Positions 8,327 through 16,538 of a DNA stretch of 64,000 bases are shown one piece after another. Every line of letters begins with the position of its first letter. Position 1 is the first letter of the stretch. The translations under genes were made by a program, and so were the position numbers. Under the pieces are notes generated by a model, which did not search any database, was not told where the DNA came from, and was given only the letters and a program-made list of their open reading frames with translations. The stretch is from Erythrobacter aureus (GTDB taxonomy: Bacteria; Pseudomonadota; Alphaproteobacteria; Sphingomonadales; Sphingomonadaceae): positions 310,001-374,000 of the forward strand of contig NZ_CP031358.1 in assembly GCF_003355455.1 (NCBI RefSeq), in the 5' to 3' direction.

Positions 8327-9691
8327 CTATCGTTTGCGGACGGTCAGCATCACTGTGTTGACCATGGTGCCGACGGACTCGAAAGAGCCAGCCGGCAAAT
8401 CGATGAAGCGACCTCCCATCGCTTCGACCCGGGCGCGGAAGTCCTGGGTTTTGGCATCGGATCGGAATTCGACGCCGGAGGACATGATTGCGACTAGCAC
8501 GCCGCCGGTCTCGAGGAAATCGAGAGCATGGCTGACGTGGTCGACATCCCGGCCCCTATCGAAGGGCGGGTTCATGATGATGCGTTCGAACAGACCGGTC
8601 ATGGACGGGTTCAGTTCGAGGAAGTCCATTGCAAGGACGGTGGTGTAGCGGTCGTCCGCCTCGAGCTGCTCGATCAGGTCGGGCTGGACTTCAACGCAGG
8701 TGACATCGCATTTCTTGTCGGCGGCGAGGCTGGAGAGTGCGCCAGTGCCGGCGTTCGGCTCGAGCACCTTCATGCCTTCGCTGAGGTAGGCTTCGTCGAT
8801 GACGCGCTCGGCAAGCTCATGTGGGGTGGGGAAGAAGCCATAGTTTTTGGCAAGCCCTTGGGCTGGCCGGTGCTTCTTCTCGGCAACGTCGGCCGCTGCC
8901 CCGATGGATGCGCCGTAATACTCGGCGAGCAGCTGGTTGACGTTGCGCACCAGGTCGTCGCGCTTGAAGTAGACGTGGAGGTTGCCGTTCTTAAAGACCC
9001 GGCATTTGAAATATTCGGATTCCGCGGTGAACGTCTTCGGGTTCATGCAGCTGCGCTGTTCGTTGATCTCGCCAACGATGCCATTCCAGCGCTCCGGGAC
9101 TTGCTTGCCGTCGAGCACGTAGAAGGCGCGTTCGACATCCATGAGATGGTCATCGGCGCCTGCGCTCGACCAGGCTTGATAGCTGGTGAGAGCGTAGGAG
9201 AAGATGATCCGGCTGCCGATCTTGAAGCCATCATGCGAACGGAAGCGGCGGTCGAGCCTCGAAAAGGCGGTAGCGATACCACGCTTGAAGATCATGTCGG
9301 CGTCGCCGACGAGGCTCTGCATGGTGGCGAAGCAATTCTCGACCGAAACCTCGGGCGGATCCTCGACCAGCTGGTGACGGAACTCCTGGCGGGCCGTCGT
9401 ATCCATCAGCTTGTCGATACCGGAGGTGTAGATGAGGTGCTCCCAGACCGCCTTGTCGACGAGCTTGGCCATGCCCTTCTCGAAGTTCTCGGCTTCGCGG
9501 GGGCTGCCGCCTTCCAGAAGGCGCTTCATGCGTTCAGGCAGGCAAGGGATGGAGCCCTGCGGCGACGCACGGCGCGCAAGGTCGAAGCCTTCGCCGATCA
9601 GGGCGTAGGCGGCATTGAACTTCTCGAGCGCCTGCGAGCGAAGTCCCACGATCTCGTGGATGGTGGCGCGGGGTATGAGGGCGTTTTCCAT
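8327..9691 (-). CDS. DUF4942 / N6-adenine DNA methylase-like protein, 454 aa
   Basis: The C-terminal 200 residues are a class I SAM methyltransferase: VLEPNAGTGALS (motif I) followed by MNPPF (motif IV), the order and NPPF form of gamma-type N6-adenine methylases. The N-terminal half, with HDGFKIGSRIIFSYAL, matches the DUF4942 domain commonly fused to such enzymes on plasmids and ICEs. The ATG at 9691 has AAGGA 6 nt upstream, so the extra 41 codons of the longer frame are rejected. It is probably an orphan methylase that modifies incoming or replicating DNA to evade restriction. No endonuclease partner is nearby. Confidence 0.82.
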   Translation of the reverse strand: MENALIPRATIHEIVGLRSQALEKFNAAYALIGEGFDLARRASPQGSIPCLPERMKRLLEGGSPREAENFEKGMAKLVDKAVWEHLIYTSGIDKLMDTTARQEFRHQLVEDPPEVSVENCFATMQSLVGDADMIFKRGIATAFSRLDRRFRSHDGFKIGSRIIFSYALTSYQAWSSAGADDHLMDVERAFYVLDGKQVPERWNGIVGEINEQRSCMNPKTFTAESEYFKCRVFKNGNLHVYFKRDDLVRNVNQLLAEYYGASIGAAADVAEKKHRPAQGLAKNYGFFPTPHELAERVIDEAYLSEGMKVLEPNAGTGALSSLAADKKCDVTCVEVQPDLIEQLEADDRYTTVLAMDFLELNPSMTGLFERIIMNPPFDRGRDVDHVSHALDFLETGGVLVAIMSSGVEFRSDAKTQDFRARVEAMGGRFIDLPAGSFESVGTMVNTVMLTVRKR

Positions 9692-9740
9692 CGAGCGTCC
9701 TTGCGAGTGTAGCGAGTAGAGAGGTCTGACCAGCCGGGCG

Positions 9741-9935
9741 TTAGTCTTCGGCGTCGACAGTCGAAACGATGGTGTAGGCATCGACCTCGACATCGTCGGG
9801 CAGGAAACCTGCACCCATCAGGCGGTTCTGGATCGCGGTTTCCGCATCAGCGGCCGCGGCCATTGCCCGTTCTCCGTTGACCGGATTCCCCTCAGGGGTG
9901 TTCAGGGTCATCGTAAGGGCAACAGTCACTTTCAT
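9741..9935 (-). CDS. Hypothetical small protein, 64 aa
   Basis: This is a 64-residue protein with an N-terminal beta segment, an Ala-rich helix (AMAAAADAETAIQNRLM) and a second beta segment, like a minimal alpha/beta fold. The Shine-Dalgarno AGGAG lies between perfect 7-bp inverted arms (see 9937-9955), so its translation may be controlled by structure. Function is unknown. Confidence 0.7.
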   Translation of the reverse strand: MKVTVALTMTLNTPEGNPVNGERAMAAAADAETAIQNRLMGAGFLPDDVEVDAYTIVSTVDAED

Positions 9936-9936
9936 G

Positions 9937-9955
9937 GGTCAAACTCCTTTTGACC
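9937..9955 (-). promoter_or_regulatory. Inverted repeat enclosing a Shine-Dalgarno
   Basis: On the minus strand GGTCAAA-AGGAG-TTTGACC is followed two nt later by ATG. The arms are perfectly complementary, and the AGGAG ribosome-binding site forms the loop. A further 7-bp hairpin (GCTCGAC and GTCGAGC arms, 9961-9980) lies immediately upstream. The pair could regulate translation of the 64-aa gene. Confidence 0.5.
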
Positions 9956-10006
9956 AAACCGCTCGACAACGCAGTCGAGCCACTTCTTCTTGGCGAATGT
10001 GTGGAA

Positions 10007-10036
10007 GGGCGCCGCCCCGGTGTGGAGGCAGCGCCC
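10007..10036 (-). terminator. GC-rich hairpin after the 630-aa gene
   Basis: Minus-strand GGGCGC and GCGCCC arms with internal pairing form a strong hairpin just after the stop at 10043, followed by TTCC. It lacks a long T-run, so it may be an imperfect terminator. Confidence 0.4.
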
Positions 10037-10042
10037 TATCGC

Positions 10043-11935
10043 TTAGCGGTTCTGCTCGTCTTCCCAGCACTTGGCATCGAGCTTGGCGGCATATTCAGTC
10101 TTGAAGCCGTGGCCTTCGCCCTCGGTCTTCATGCCGTTCATTTCGAACCACGACCACTCGCCACACTCTTCGTGGATCTCGTAGTGGTCAGGCAGCTCGA
10201 TGCTGTCCGGGTCACCTTCGAGAGCCATCTCGTCGATTTCTTCCGGCTCTTCAGCCTTGGCCGGGCGGATGATCGTGAACAGCTCGTCGATGTCGTGCTG
10301 GTCGAGATCGACTTCGAACGGGCCGGTATGTTCCTGCACCCAGGTGGGAGCGAAGTCGCTGTAACGCAGGGAATCCCGCTCCGCGTCATCCTCGAGGTGG
10401 TTCATCGCGGCGGTATAGCCGAGAAGGAGGAGGTCGAAGGTGACATCGATCTTCGTATCGCCCGAAGGGTCGACCTGAACGGCATAGTCATTGACCCATG
10501 CCTGCGGACGGAATTCAGCGAAGACCTGCTTGCGCTTGCCTTCAGTTTCCATGCGCCCGTTGATGAGGTAATCGACGGCTGCGTAGTAGTCGTCGTTCGA
10601 GTGTGCATCCGCTGCGATGTGGAAGGGAAGCAGGACGAGGAGCGTGATGCTGTTGTCCTGGGGTTTGCAGCTGGTGAGAAGCGTTCCGCCCATTGAGGTC
10701 ACCGGATCGAGCAGGCTCTCCTCGAACTTCTTGATTGCGAGTTCGGCTTCGGCCTTGCCGATGTCCTCTTCGTCGCCCCAGTTCCACGTCTCCTTGATCT
10801 CGATGGCGTGGTAGGTCTCGCCCTCGTGCTTGACGGCGAAGCCAACACGGTTGGAACGGCCGCCCCAGTATTTCGAATGCAGGGTGGCGCGATCGAGAAC
10901 GCTCAGCTCCTGATGGTTGAGGTCGTCGTGGGTGACACCGGGCAGCGTATTACCAAACTCGTCGGTCAGCCATTCCAGCAGCATGAAGGGAGTGGTTTCG
11001 AAGCCGGAGCATTCGCCAGCAGCCGTGTGCGGCTTCACGTCGACCGGCTGGCTGGTAATGCCAAGCTGAGCGAGGATTTCCGGCGTGATTTCGATGCTGG
11101 TCTCACCGGTGTCGTAGAACTCGGTGCTGTGAGCGTCGAAGTAGGTGGATACGATCTCTGCGTCGGTGAGAGTGTCGACGTCCTCTTCGACCATCTCCTC
11201 AACCTCCGACCAGAACTCACGGCAGAATTCAGCGAGCTGAGCCTGAAGTTCGGCAGGGGATGTCGCGGCGTATGCATTGGTGCCGTGACGATGGTCGACA
11301 CAGGCGGTGAAAAGGCGAAGCTTCTTCGTGTCGCCGTCGTCGATGATGGTGGGAGCGGTGGACTGGACAGCCTGGCGGCCGAACTTGATGGCAGCCTCGT
11401 ATTCGGCAAGGCCCGGGTCGTCATCATAGGTGCCGTCGTCGAGACCGCTCGAGAGATCCTCGGCATACTTGTCTGCGGCTTCTACCAGCTGGCTGAGGGT
11501 GTCGCGGCTCACAGAAACCATATCCGAGCCGTCAATTGCGGCCGGCGAACCAGCCGCGGCTCCGAGGTCGGGGATGGACTGCCCAGCAAGGTCGCCGAGC
11601 CAGGCGAGGTGGCCATAGGGCGTCACGCCGATGAGTTCGGCGCGCTCTTCCTCGACGACGTTTTCGATGAAAGCTTCATCGATGCCGTAAGGGGCACTGG
11701 CGGACTGGTCGGTGACGATGATGAGGCGCTGGCCATCGGGCAGGGCGATGCTTCCGAGCGGCTGGGCCTGAAGGGGAGTGAGGTCGCCGCGCTTTGCGGC
11801 TGCGCTGAACTCGCCGGAATTGTGATATCCGAGAGTGCTGGAGAGCAACTCGATGAGAGCTGCGCGCTTGAGATCGACACCGCGGGCTTTCAGAGCTTTT
11901 CCGAAGCGATCGACATAGATGGACGAGATTTTCAT
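10043..11935 (-). CDS. Hypothetical protein, 630 aa, with plasmid-type N-terminal domain
   Basis: The first 55 residues (FGKALKARGVDLKRA, then LGYHNSGEFSAAAKRGDL) resemble a short helical domain seen at the N-terminus of many uncharacterised plasmid proteins and of Glyoxalase_8-type domains. The rest is strongly acidic, with no transmembrane segment and no catalytic motif I can name. The ATG at 11935 has GGAG upstream. The longer frame to 12070 reads through a set of hairpins and is rejected. The length and lack of recognisable domains make it one of the larger orphan proteins here. Confidence 0.72.
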   Translation of the reverse strand: MKISSIYVDRFGKALKARGVDLKRAALIELLSSTLGYHNSGEFSAAAKRGDLTPLQAQPLGSIALPDGQRLIIVTDQSASAPYGIDEAFIENVVEEERAELIGVTPYGHLAWLGDLAGQSIPDLGAAAGSPAAIDGSDMVSVSRDTLSQLVEAADKYAEDLSSGLDDGTYDDDPGLAEYEAAIKFGRQAVQSTAPTIIDDGDTKKLRLFTACVDHRHGTNAYAATSPAELQAQLAEFCREFWSEVEEMVEEDVDTLTDAEIVSTYFDAHSTEFYDTGETSIEITPEILAQLGITSQPVDVKPHTAAGECSGFETTPFMLLEWLTDEFGNTLPGVTHDDLNHQELSVLDRATLHSKYWGGRSNRVGFAVKHEGETYHAIEIKETWNWGDEEDIGKAEAELAIKKFEESLLDPVTSMGGTLLTSCKPQDNSITLLVLLPFHIAADAHSNDDYYAAVDYLINGRMETEGKRKQVFAEFRPQAWVNDYAVQVDPSGDTKIDVTFDLLLLGYTAAMNHLEDDAERDSLRYSDFAPTWVQEHTGPFEVDLDQHDIDELFTIIRPAKAEEPEEIDEMALEGDPDSIELPDHYEIHEECGEWSWFEMNGMKTEGEGHGFKTEYAAKLDAKCWEDEQNR

Positions 11936-12055
11936 GTAACCATTCTCCGATGGCGACCAGGCGTAACAATGCGGGGGTCTCGTTGACCGCGATGCCGGCC
12001 GCCGTCGTATGAACGGTTGGGTAGTAGGCATGCGTAGGTTGTTCGGCACTTCGCC

Positions 12056-12126
12056 TGTGGCCGAAGCCACACCGGAAATCCGGCTGAGACCAGCGGGCGT
12101 GTCGAAGCCCAGGAGCGTCGGCTCCT
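12056..12126 (-). promoter_or_regulatory. Four tandem hairpins in the leader of the 630-aa gene
   Basis: The 317-base gap from 11936 to 12252 contains four adjacent hairpins on the minus strand: AGGAGC/GCTCCT (12111-12126), GGGC/GCCC (12095-12110), CCGG/CCGG (12072-12083) and TGTGGC/GCCACA around a TTCG tetraloop (12056-12071). They lie 120-190 nt upstream of the start at 11935. None has a T-run. The block looks like a structured 5' leader or a small RNA. I see no gene in the rest of the gap. Confidence 0.45.
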
Positions 12127-12252
12127 TCGGTGCAGCTGCTTACAGCGGCGTCGAAGAGGTCGATTGATAGAAGCGGGTCAGCAATTTTCCTTCCCTCGGT
12201 GCTTCAATCCTAGGGACACTTCACATCAGCAAAGGTGGGCGGAAGGCCCGCG

Positions 12253-12492
12253 TTAGACGCGGAGCCATTCTCGCTTGTTGTCGGGATTTGTCTGGATCCG
12301 TCCAGCCTTGCGCTCACGCTGCAGGAGCTTGTCCGCTGAGCGGCTGGCGACGTAGCGCTTGCCCTCGAACTCATCTGGGACACCAGCGCGGTAGAGGGCT
12401 CGCTCCACATCGAAGAGGCGGAAGGTGCCGGTCATGGCAGCCAGGCCGGCGTTGATCTGTTCGTCAGAGAGTTCGAAGCCAGCCGTCTTCAT
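12253..12492 (-). CDS. Hypothetical small protein, 79 aa
   Basis: This is a small basic protein with a winged-helix-like arrangement (FRLFDVERALYRAGVP, then GKRYVASRSADKLLQRERKAGRI), so DNA binding is possible. Its start overlaps the stop of the membrane protein gene upstream by 4 nt, with GGAG before the ATG. The family is not recognised. Confidence 0.68.
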   Translation of the reverse strand: MKTAGFELSDEQINAGLAAMTGTFRLFDVERALYRAGVPDEFEGKRYVASRSADKLLQRERKAGRIQTNPDNKREWLRV

Positions 12493-12842
12493 TCGTCATC
12501 TCCGATGCCTTCAAGGCTCGGGTAGCGGACGACGGACCATGTGCCCACAGCCGCAGCACCGCCCACCACGAGGAAGACGAAGAGCGATGCGAGGGATGTG
12601 CCGATGCCGCGAAATTCAAAGAAGAGGCGGCCCGATAGGAGTGTGGCCATCCAAAGGGCGGCGGTGAAGCAGGCCATCCGGATCCCGGTGGCGTCGGGTT
12701 TGCGCACCATGACGTGATAGGAGAGTGCGAGCATCAGCACCACGTCCACAAAGGCTGTGAAGAGGTCGAAGACGCCGCGATAGGTGAAATAGAGGATCGC
12801 GGCTCCGATCAGCTGGGCGACGACAAACATGACGTAGGACAT
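12489..12842 (-). CDS. Integral membrane protein, 117 aa, about four TM helices
   Basis: Four hydrophobic stretches are visible (about residues 3-20, 25-44, 56-73 and 80-103), with a short charged C-terminus (EGIGDDE). No family is recognised. It is translationally coupled to the 79-aa gene downstream. Confidence 0.7.
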   Translation of the reverse strand: MSYVMFVVAQLIGAAILYFTYRGVFDLFTAFVDVVLMLALSYHVMVRKPDATGIRMACFTAALWMATLLSGRLFFEFRGIGTSLASLFVFLVVGGAAAVGTWSVVRYPSLEGIGDDE

Positions 12843-12892
12843 GATGGCTTTCCGTGTTGAGTATCAGGACAGAGAGACGCGCTTCCGCGCTA

Positions 12893-13393
12893 CTACATGC
12901 ACAAGAGCGAGATGGAAGGCGGCGTGGTCTTGGTATCGACTTTGGTCTTCTTCCAGCCGTCGAATTCGGGAGGGAGGGCGTCGTCCGAACCTTCGAGGAA
13001 GAGGGTGACCTTGAAAGCGGTTTGAAGGACCGCGTCGACGAGGTCAATCGACCCGCCGATAGCTGCCTGGTTGGACGCGCTTGCCCTGAGGTCGCGATTG
13101 GAGCCGATGGCGAAGGTCTGTGCAGACACGGCTGGCACTTCTTCGATCACATGGAGATCCTTGTGAGCGATGCCGTCGGCGATCGAGGCGCGGTCGGTGA
13201 TGAGATGAGCGACCGCGCGCGTGTTCACCGAGACTTTGTCCGGGGTAGCGACAACCTTGCCGTCCTTCAGGCCGGCATAGACGATGATCTCGGTTTCCGA
13301 GGGGCTGAGTGGCCCTGGGGACCGGAGATGGCGTTGGGGGGCCACGGCAACAGCAACCGGCTGGGTGTCTTTTTTAGCTTTGGCGCGGGCCAT
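12893..13393 (-). CDS. Hypothetical protein, 166 aa
   Basis: AAGGAAAG precedes the ATG at 13393. The N-terminus is basic and Ala-rich (MARAKAKKDTQP), and the body is mixed alpha/beta without recognised motifs. It is probably a cytoplasmic protein of the same minus-strand unit. Confidence 0.68.
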   Translation of the reverse strand: MARAKAKKDTQPVAVAVAPQRHLRSPGPLSPSETEIIVYAGLKDGKVVATPDKVSVNTRAVAHLITDRASIADGIAHKDLHVIEEVPAVSAQTFAIGSNRDLRASASNQAAIGGSIDLVDAVLQTAFKVTLFLEGSDDALPPEFDGWKKTKVDTKTTPPSISLLCM

Positions 13394-13456
13394 CTGACTT
13401 TCCTTCGATGAATTGGCTTCGGCTCAAGACATCAAGAGCCTCAATCCGGCTGGCAG

Positions 13457-14200
13457 CTACTCGGTGATGCCGGTGTTGTGCGTAGCCTGGCGGAAGACAT
13501 CGACGAGAGCGCCGTATCCGTGCGTCTGGAGCATTCGCTCAGACATCATTCGCAATTTCTGGATATCTGCCTCGCGGTCGACGCTGGCCTTGGCGATGTG
13601 GCGCCAGACGATCGGAGAAGGCTGAGGGATGAAGCCTGTGTCTCTGATGGAGCGCGAGACGATTCCGGCGGCGCGGTCGGCCATATCGTTAGCTTCGACC
13701 AGCTCGTCGACGGTCTCGTCGCTGGCCTTCTTGGTGTGACCCTTCTGATGGGTCACGGTCACGTAATTGCCGATCTCGTCGCGGAGGTCGGCAATTTCCT
13801 GCCAGAGGACCTGGTGGGCAATCGAGCCGCGGGTGGCTTTGCGCCACTTCGCCTTGATCCACTTGGACAGGTGCTCCGTATAGGATTTGACGACATATTG
13901 GCTGTCGCAAATGATCTCGAAGCGGTCGCGTTCTGTGATGATCGCATTTTCAGGATCGGCCTCAAGCGCGAGGCGGTAGGCCTGAACAGCCATGAGTGCG
14001 TTGAGAAACCCGAGAACCTCCACCTCGCCGGTGGTGGTGGCTCGCTTGCCGCCGATCAGTTCCTGGGTAAAGCCGGGCGCTATAGGGTGGTCGTCCTCGA
14101 AGATGACGACAGCCGCCCATCCTCCATGCCCTACGGCACGACGCTTCCCTTCCTCTGTGGGTGTTCCGAGGGATGAGCCGTCGGTCGCGATAATGGGCAT
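13457..14200 (-). CDS. RNase HI-family protein, 247 aa
   Basis: The carboxylates of RNase HI are present in order: ATDGSS (Asp), TGEVEVLGFLNAL (Glu), ICDSQYVV (Asp) and ANDMADRAA (Asp). The enzyme cleaves RNA in RNA:DNA hybrids, for example replication primers or R-loops. It is longer than the usual 150 residues, with an insertion after strand 1 and a C-terminal extension of about 65 residues. The ATG at 14200 has AAGGAA 7 nt upstream, so the 18-codon N-terminal extension is rejected. Together with dnaE, dnaN and Rep in the window it fits a replicon that supplies its own replication proteins. Confidence 0.85.
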   Translation of the reverse strand: MPIIATDGSSLGTPTEEGKRRAVGHGGWAAVVIFEDDHPIAPGFTQELIGGKRATTTGEVEVLGFLNALMAVQAYRLALEADPENAIITERDRFEIICDSQYVVKSYTEHLSKWIKAKWRKATRGSIAHQVLWQEIADLRDEIGNYVTVTHQKGHTKKASDETVDELVEANDMADRAAGIVSRSIRDTGFIPQPSPIVWRHIAKASVDREADIQKLRMMSERMLQTHGYGALVDVFRQATHNTGITE

Positions 14201-14259
14201 AGGCAATTTCCTTGCATTCAATTCTGGCATCCAGCTCTGACAGAGCATGCCCACTTCAA

Positions 14260-14298
14260 TAGAAAAGGGCCGCCCCGATTTCTCGGGACGGCCCTTCC
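14260..14298 (-). terminator. Rho-independent terminator after the mucR-like gene
   Basis: On the minus strand GGGCCGTCCCGA and TCGGGGCGGCCC form a long stem followed by TTTTCT. It lies between the mucR-like gene and the RNase HI gene and should isolate the regulator transcript. Confidence 0.8.
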
Positions 14299-14320
14299 AT
14301 TGTAGGAAAAAATCCGAAGA

Positions 14321-15091
14321 TTAGTCCGCAGCGCGTTCCTTGCCCTGGATCAGCGGCTGTTTGCGGCGGGTGCCGACCTTGGCGGGCGACTTCGCGGTAG
14401 CGCCCTTGCCAGCCGTTTTTGCTGCCGCGGTGGTCTTCGGCGTGCTGGTGCGCGTGGCCTTGCCCTTCTTGCCGCGGGCACGGATGCTGCTGCCGAGGCC
14501 CGACTTCTTCGCAAGCGCGCGCTTGTTCTTGATGTATTCGGGCGGTGCCATCGGGTAGTCATCGGGAAGGTTCCACTTCTCGATGTACTGCTCGGGCGTC
14601 ATGCCGTCGAAGTTCTTCCGCAGGTAGGACTTCAGGAGCTTCACCTCAGCGCCGTTTTCAAGGCAGATGATGTGGTTCGGGAATACCGAAGGGTGGATGT
14701 CGTTCGAAGCATCCAGCTTTGCGGCAGTCTTCGGGGCCAGACGGTCGGCAAGCCAAGGATCGAGACCCTTGAATTCGGGAGCCGAAAGGTCGTTGTGGCG
14801 CGGAAGCGCAACGAGGTTCGAGGTTTCTTCCTCGGGAGCCTCTTCTGCGGGCGCTTCGGGTGGTGCTTTCTCAGCTTCCTCGGCAGGCTTTGCCTTCTTG
14901 GATTCAGCCGGCTTGGCGGGAGCCGGGGCCTTTTTGGGCGCCGGAGCGGTGGAGCCTTCGCCTTCCTTGAGGTCGGCAAGGGTTCCATGAAGGTCCTTGA
15001 CGAAGCCAGGAATATCCTTGGCGTCCATATCATTGCGCGCAACATGCGCAGCAACAATTTCGACGGTCATCTCCAGAACATTTTTCGACAT
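14321..15091 (-). CDS. MucR/Ros-family regulator with H1-like tail, 256 aa
   Basis: Residues 8-42 (MTVEIVAAHVARNDM, IPGFVKDLHGTLADL) match the MucR N-terminal oligomerisation region. Residues 155-215 match the Ros/MucR DNA-binding region (IICLENGAEVKLLKSYL, MTPEQYIEKWNLPDDYPM, LAKKSGLG). The zinc ligands of Ros are mostly lost: the second Cys and both His positions are Asn, Tyr and Asn. A Lys/Ala/Pro-Glu linker (about residues 45-90) separates the domains, and a 45-residue Lys/Ala/Thr tail resembles histone H1. MucR proteins are H-NS-like silencers of AT-rich DNA. GAGGAAG precedes the ATG. Confidence 0.85.
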   Translation of the reverse strand: MSKNVLEMTVEIVAAHVARNDMDAKDIPGFVKDLHGTLADLKEGEGSTAPAPKKAPAPAKPAESKKAKPAEEAEKAPPEAPAEEAPEEETSNLVALPRHNDLSAPEFKGLDPWLADRLAPKTAAKLDASNDIHPSVFPNHIICLENGAEVKLLKSYLRKNFDGMTPEQYIEKWNLPDDYPMAPPEYIKNKRALAKKSGLGSSIRARGKKGKATRTSTPKTTAAAKTAGKGATAKSPAKVGTRRKQPLIQGKERAAD

Positions 15092-15137
15092 TGGGGTACT
15101 TCCTCAGTTTATCAGGACGGAGCCTTTATCCGTGGGG

Positions 15138-15153
15138 GTAAAATTTGTTTTAC
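15138..15153. promoter_or_regulatory. Palindrome GTAAAA-TTTG-TTTTAC upstream of the mucR-like gene
   Basis: A perfect 6-bp inverted repeat lies 47 bp upstream of the mucR-like start in AT-rich sequence. It is a plausible operator. The 15092-15474 gap otherwise holds the divergent promoters and the larger inverted repeat at 15244. Confidence 0.35.
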
Positions 15154-15243
15154 AGACTTTCAGGCGGGATAAAAGGGGTTAAAACACGTAAATACTTGAC
15201 GAGAGCGTGGATATGTGAGTCAAAGTTTTGCGTGTCCCATTGT

Positions 15244-15287
15244 GGTGCAAACAGGAAAGAACCTGTCGGGTTCCTGAAAGTTGCACC
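15244..15287. repeat. Interrupted inverted repeat in the divergent promoter region
   Basis: GGTGCAA (15244-15250) and CAGGAA (15252-15257) are matched by TTCCTG (15271-15276) and TTGCACC (15281-15287), so two nested arms pair across a 44-bp element. TTGACT follows directly. It may be an operator or a transcript hairpin for the LytM gene on the plus strand. Confidence 0.45.
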
Positions 15288-15474
15288 TTGACTATGGGAA
15301 TTGTCCTTCAGGAAGAATCAAGGATCAGAGTAGCTAAGCACGGTTACGGGGAATTAAGACTTGCGGGGCAGAAGGATAACCCTCATTGTCGCAGGGCGCA
15401 GGATGATTTGGGATCAGTCCTCCTTAAAGCGCCTGCAGGCAAGCCAGTCTGTCTTTACGAACATCGGGGCAACG

Positions 15475-15912
15475 ATGAAAAATTTCAGTCGATCGAAGAT
15501 CGCGTTGGCGGTCGCCACTCTTATCCTGCCGGTAGCAACGCACGCGCAGATGACATCGGGCTTCGGCATGCGTGCCGATCCATTCCATGGGCGTGCGAAG
15601 AAGCATTCGGGCGTAGATCTGGCAAAGCCGACTGGCACTCCGATTTATGCGACAGCAAACGGGCATGTCGGCCGGGCAGGGATGGTCGGGAGCTATGGCA
15701 ATCTTGTCGAGATCAACCATGGCAACGGGTATCAGACCCGCTACGCCCACATGCACCGCATTTTCGTGCGGTCGGGCCAATATGTTCAGCGCGGGACCAA
15801 GATCGGCGAAGTCGGTTCGACAGGCCGCTCTACTGGCCCGCATCTTCATTACGAAGTGCGGTATGAAGGGAAAGCCCTGGATCCGAAGCCCTATATCAGA
15901 GGGCAGCGATAA
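15475..15912 (+). CDS. M23 (LytM) peptidoglycan endopeptidase, 145 aa
   Basis: A signal peptide (KIALAVATLILPVATHA, residues 8-24) precedes a complete LytM domain: HSGVDLAKPTGTPIYA (Zn ligands His and Asp), YAHM and GPHLHYEVR (His-x-His). The enzyme cuts peptide cross-links in the periplasm. At 145 residues it is a minimal catalytic form without a coiled-coil or LysM domain. The ATG at 15475 is chosen because it begins the signal peptide; the preceding in-frame codons are not signal-like. It could open the murein for the pilus secretin or the envelope complex encoded at 20424-25481. Confidence 0.85.
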   Translation: MKNFSRSKIALAVATLILPVATHAQMTSGFGMRADPFHGRAKKHSGVDLAKPTGTPIYATANGHVGRAGMVGSYGNLVEINHGNGYQTRYAHMHRIFVRSGQYVQRGTKIGEVGSTGRSTGPHLHYEVRYEGKALDPKPYIRGQR

Positions 15913-15918
15913 GTTGGA

Positions 15919-16350
15919 TCACCGGCAGCGGTGATTTTTCCAGTAGCGGTCCCAGCGAAGGACGGTCCCCGACCTGACCATCGCGCAGGAAATATCGCCG
16001 CCCTTGGGCGAATAGCACCATGCTGCGGTTCGCGAGCCGCGTCCTGACCCAGTGCTATGGCAGCGCATTGTCGGACCTTTGACTAGGATGTGGCCGTGTG
16101 GGCTTTGACCGATAGGCACGCCGACTAGGCGGACGAGGTGGTCTCGAGCTGCTTCGGCACTCGCATCCGGGCAGGGCTGGTTGGAGCGGCAAGTTCCGTC
16201 GATTTCGCGAGCAGCTATTCCAGACAATCGAATGCGGGGCCCCTCAGCGCACCACACCGGCCCGTCACCGTCATAGACGTGTGTGGGCGTACAGGAGAAG
16301 GTCTCTCCTGCGGGGACGATTACGGCAGCGGCTAACAGCAAGAGAGACAT
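15919..16350 (-). CDS. SNase-like (thermonuclease family) secreted protein, 143 aa
   Basis: A signal peptide (MSLLLLAAAVIVPAGETFS) is followed by YDGDGPVWCAEGPRIRLSGIAAREID, which is reminiscent of the staphylococcal-nuclease OB-fold start (DGDT, then RLxGIDxPE). The domain contains six to eight Cys residues and so probably disulfides. The canonical catalytic residues are not fully clear, so nuclease activity is uncertain. GGAGAAGAA precedes the ATG. It is convergent with the LytM gene, with 6 nt between their ends. Confidence 0.6.
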   Translation of the reverse strand: MSLLLLAAAVIVPAGETFSCTPTHVYDGDGPVWCAEGPRIRLSGIAAREIDGTCRSNQPCPDASAEAARDHLVRLVGVPIGQSPHGHILVKGPTMRCHSTGSGRGSRTAAWCYSPKGGDISCAMVRSGTVLRWDRYWKNHRCR

Positions 16351-16460
16351 TTCTTCTCCAGTTCGGAAATTTCGGAGCGACCATAGGAAGTGTTCTTCCT
16401 TGGATCAATCGCCGTCTAGGCTGGAAAAATCCCTGCAGAGCGGGATTTCGCAAGGCGAGT

Positions 16461-16480
16461 TCCTGAAAAATCCTAAATCC
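16461..16480 (+). repeat. TCCTGAAAAATCC element, copy in the 16351-16538 gap
   Basis: TCCTGAAAAATCC followed by TAAATCC lies just upstream of a candidate promoter. The same 13 bases recur at 44013-44025 upstream of the pilus operon. It belongs to a family of related AT-rich intergenic motifs described in the findings. Confidence 0.45.
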
Positions 16481-16484
16481 GTTG

Positions 16485-16513
16485 TTGACCCGAAGTTCCC
16501 AGAGGGTAAATTC
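16485..16513 (+). promoter_or_regulatory. Candidate promoter TTGACC-N17-AAATTC
   Basis: A TTGACC box and an AAATTC box are separated by 17 bp and lie 26 bp upstream of the ATG at 16539. The -10 match is weak. Just downstream, TAAAGGGGTCATATT recurs with one change before the gene at 19520. Confidence 0.35.
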
Positions 16514-16538
16514 GGGCCATAAAGGGGTCATATTGTAA

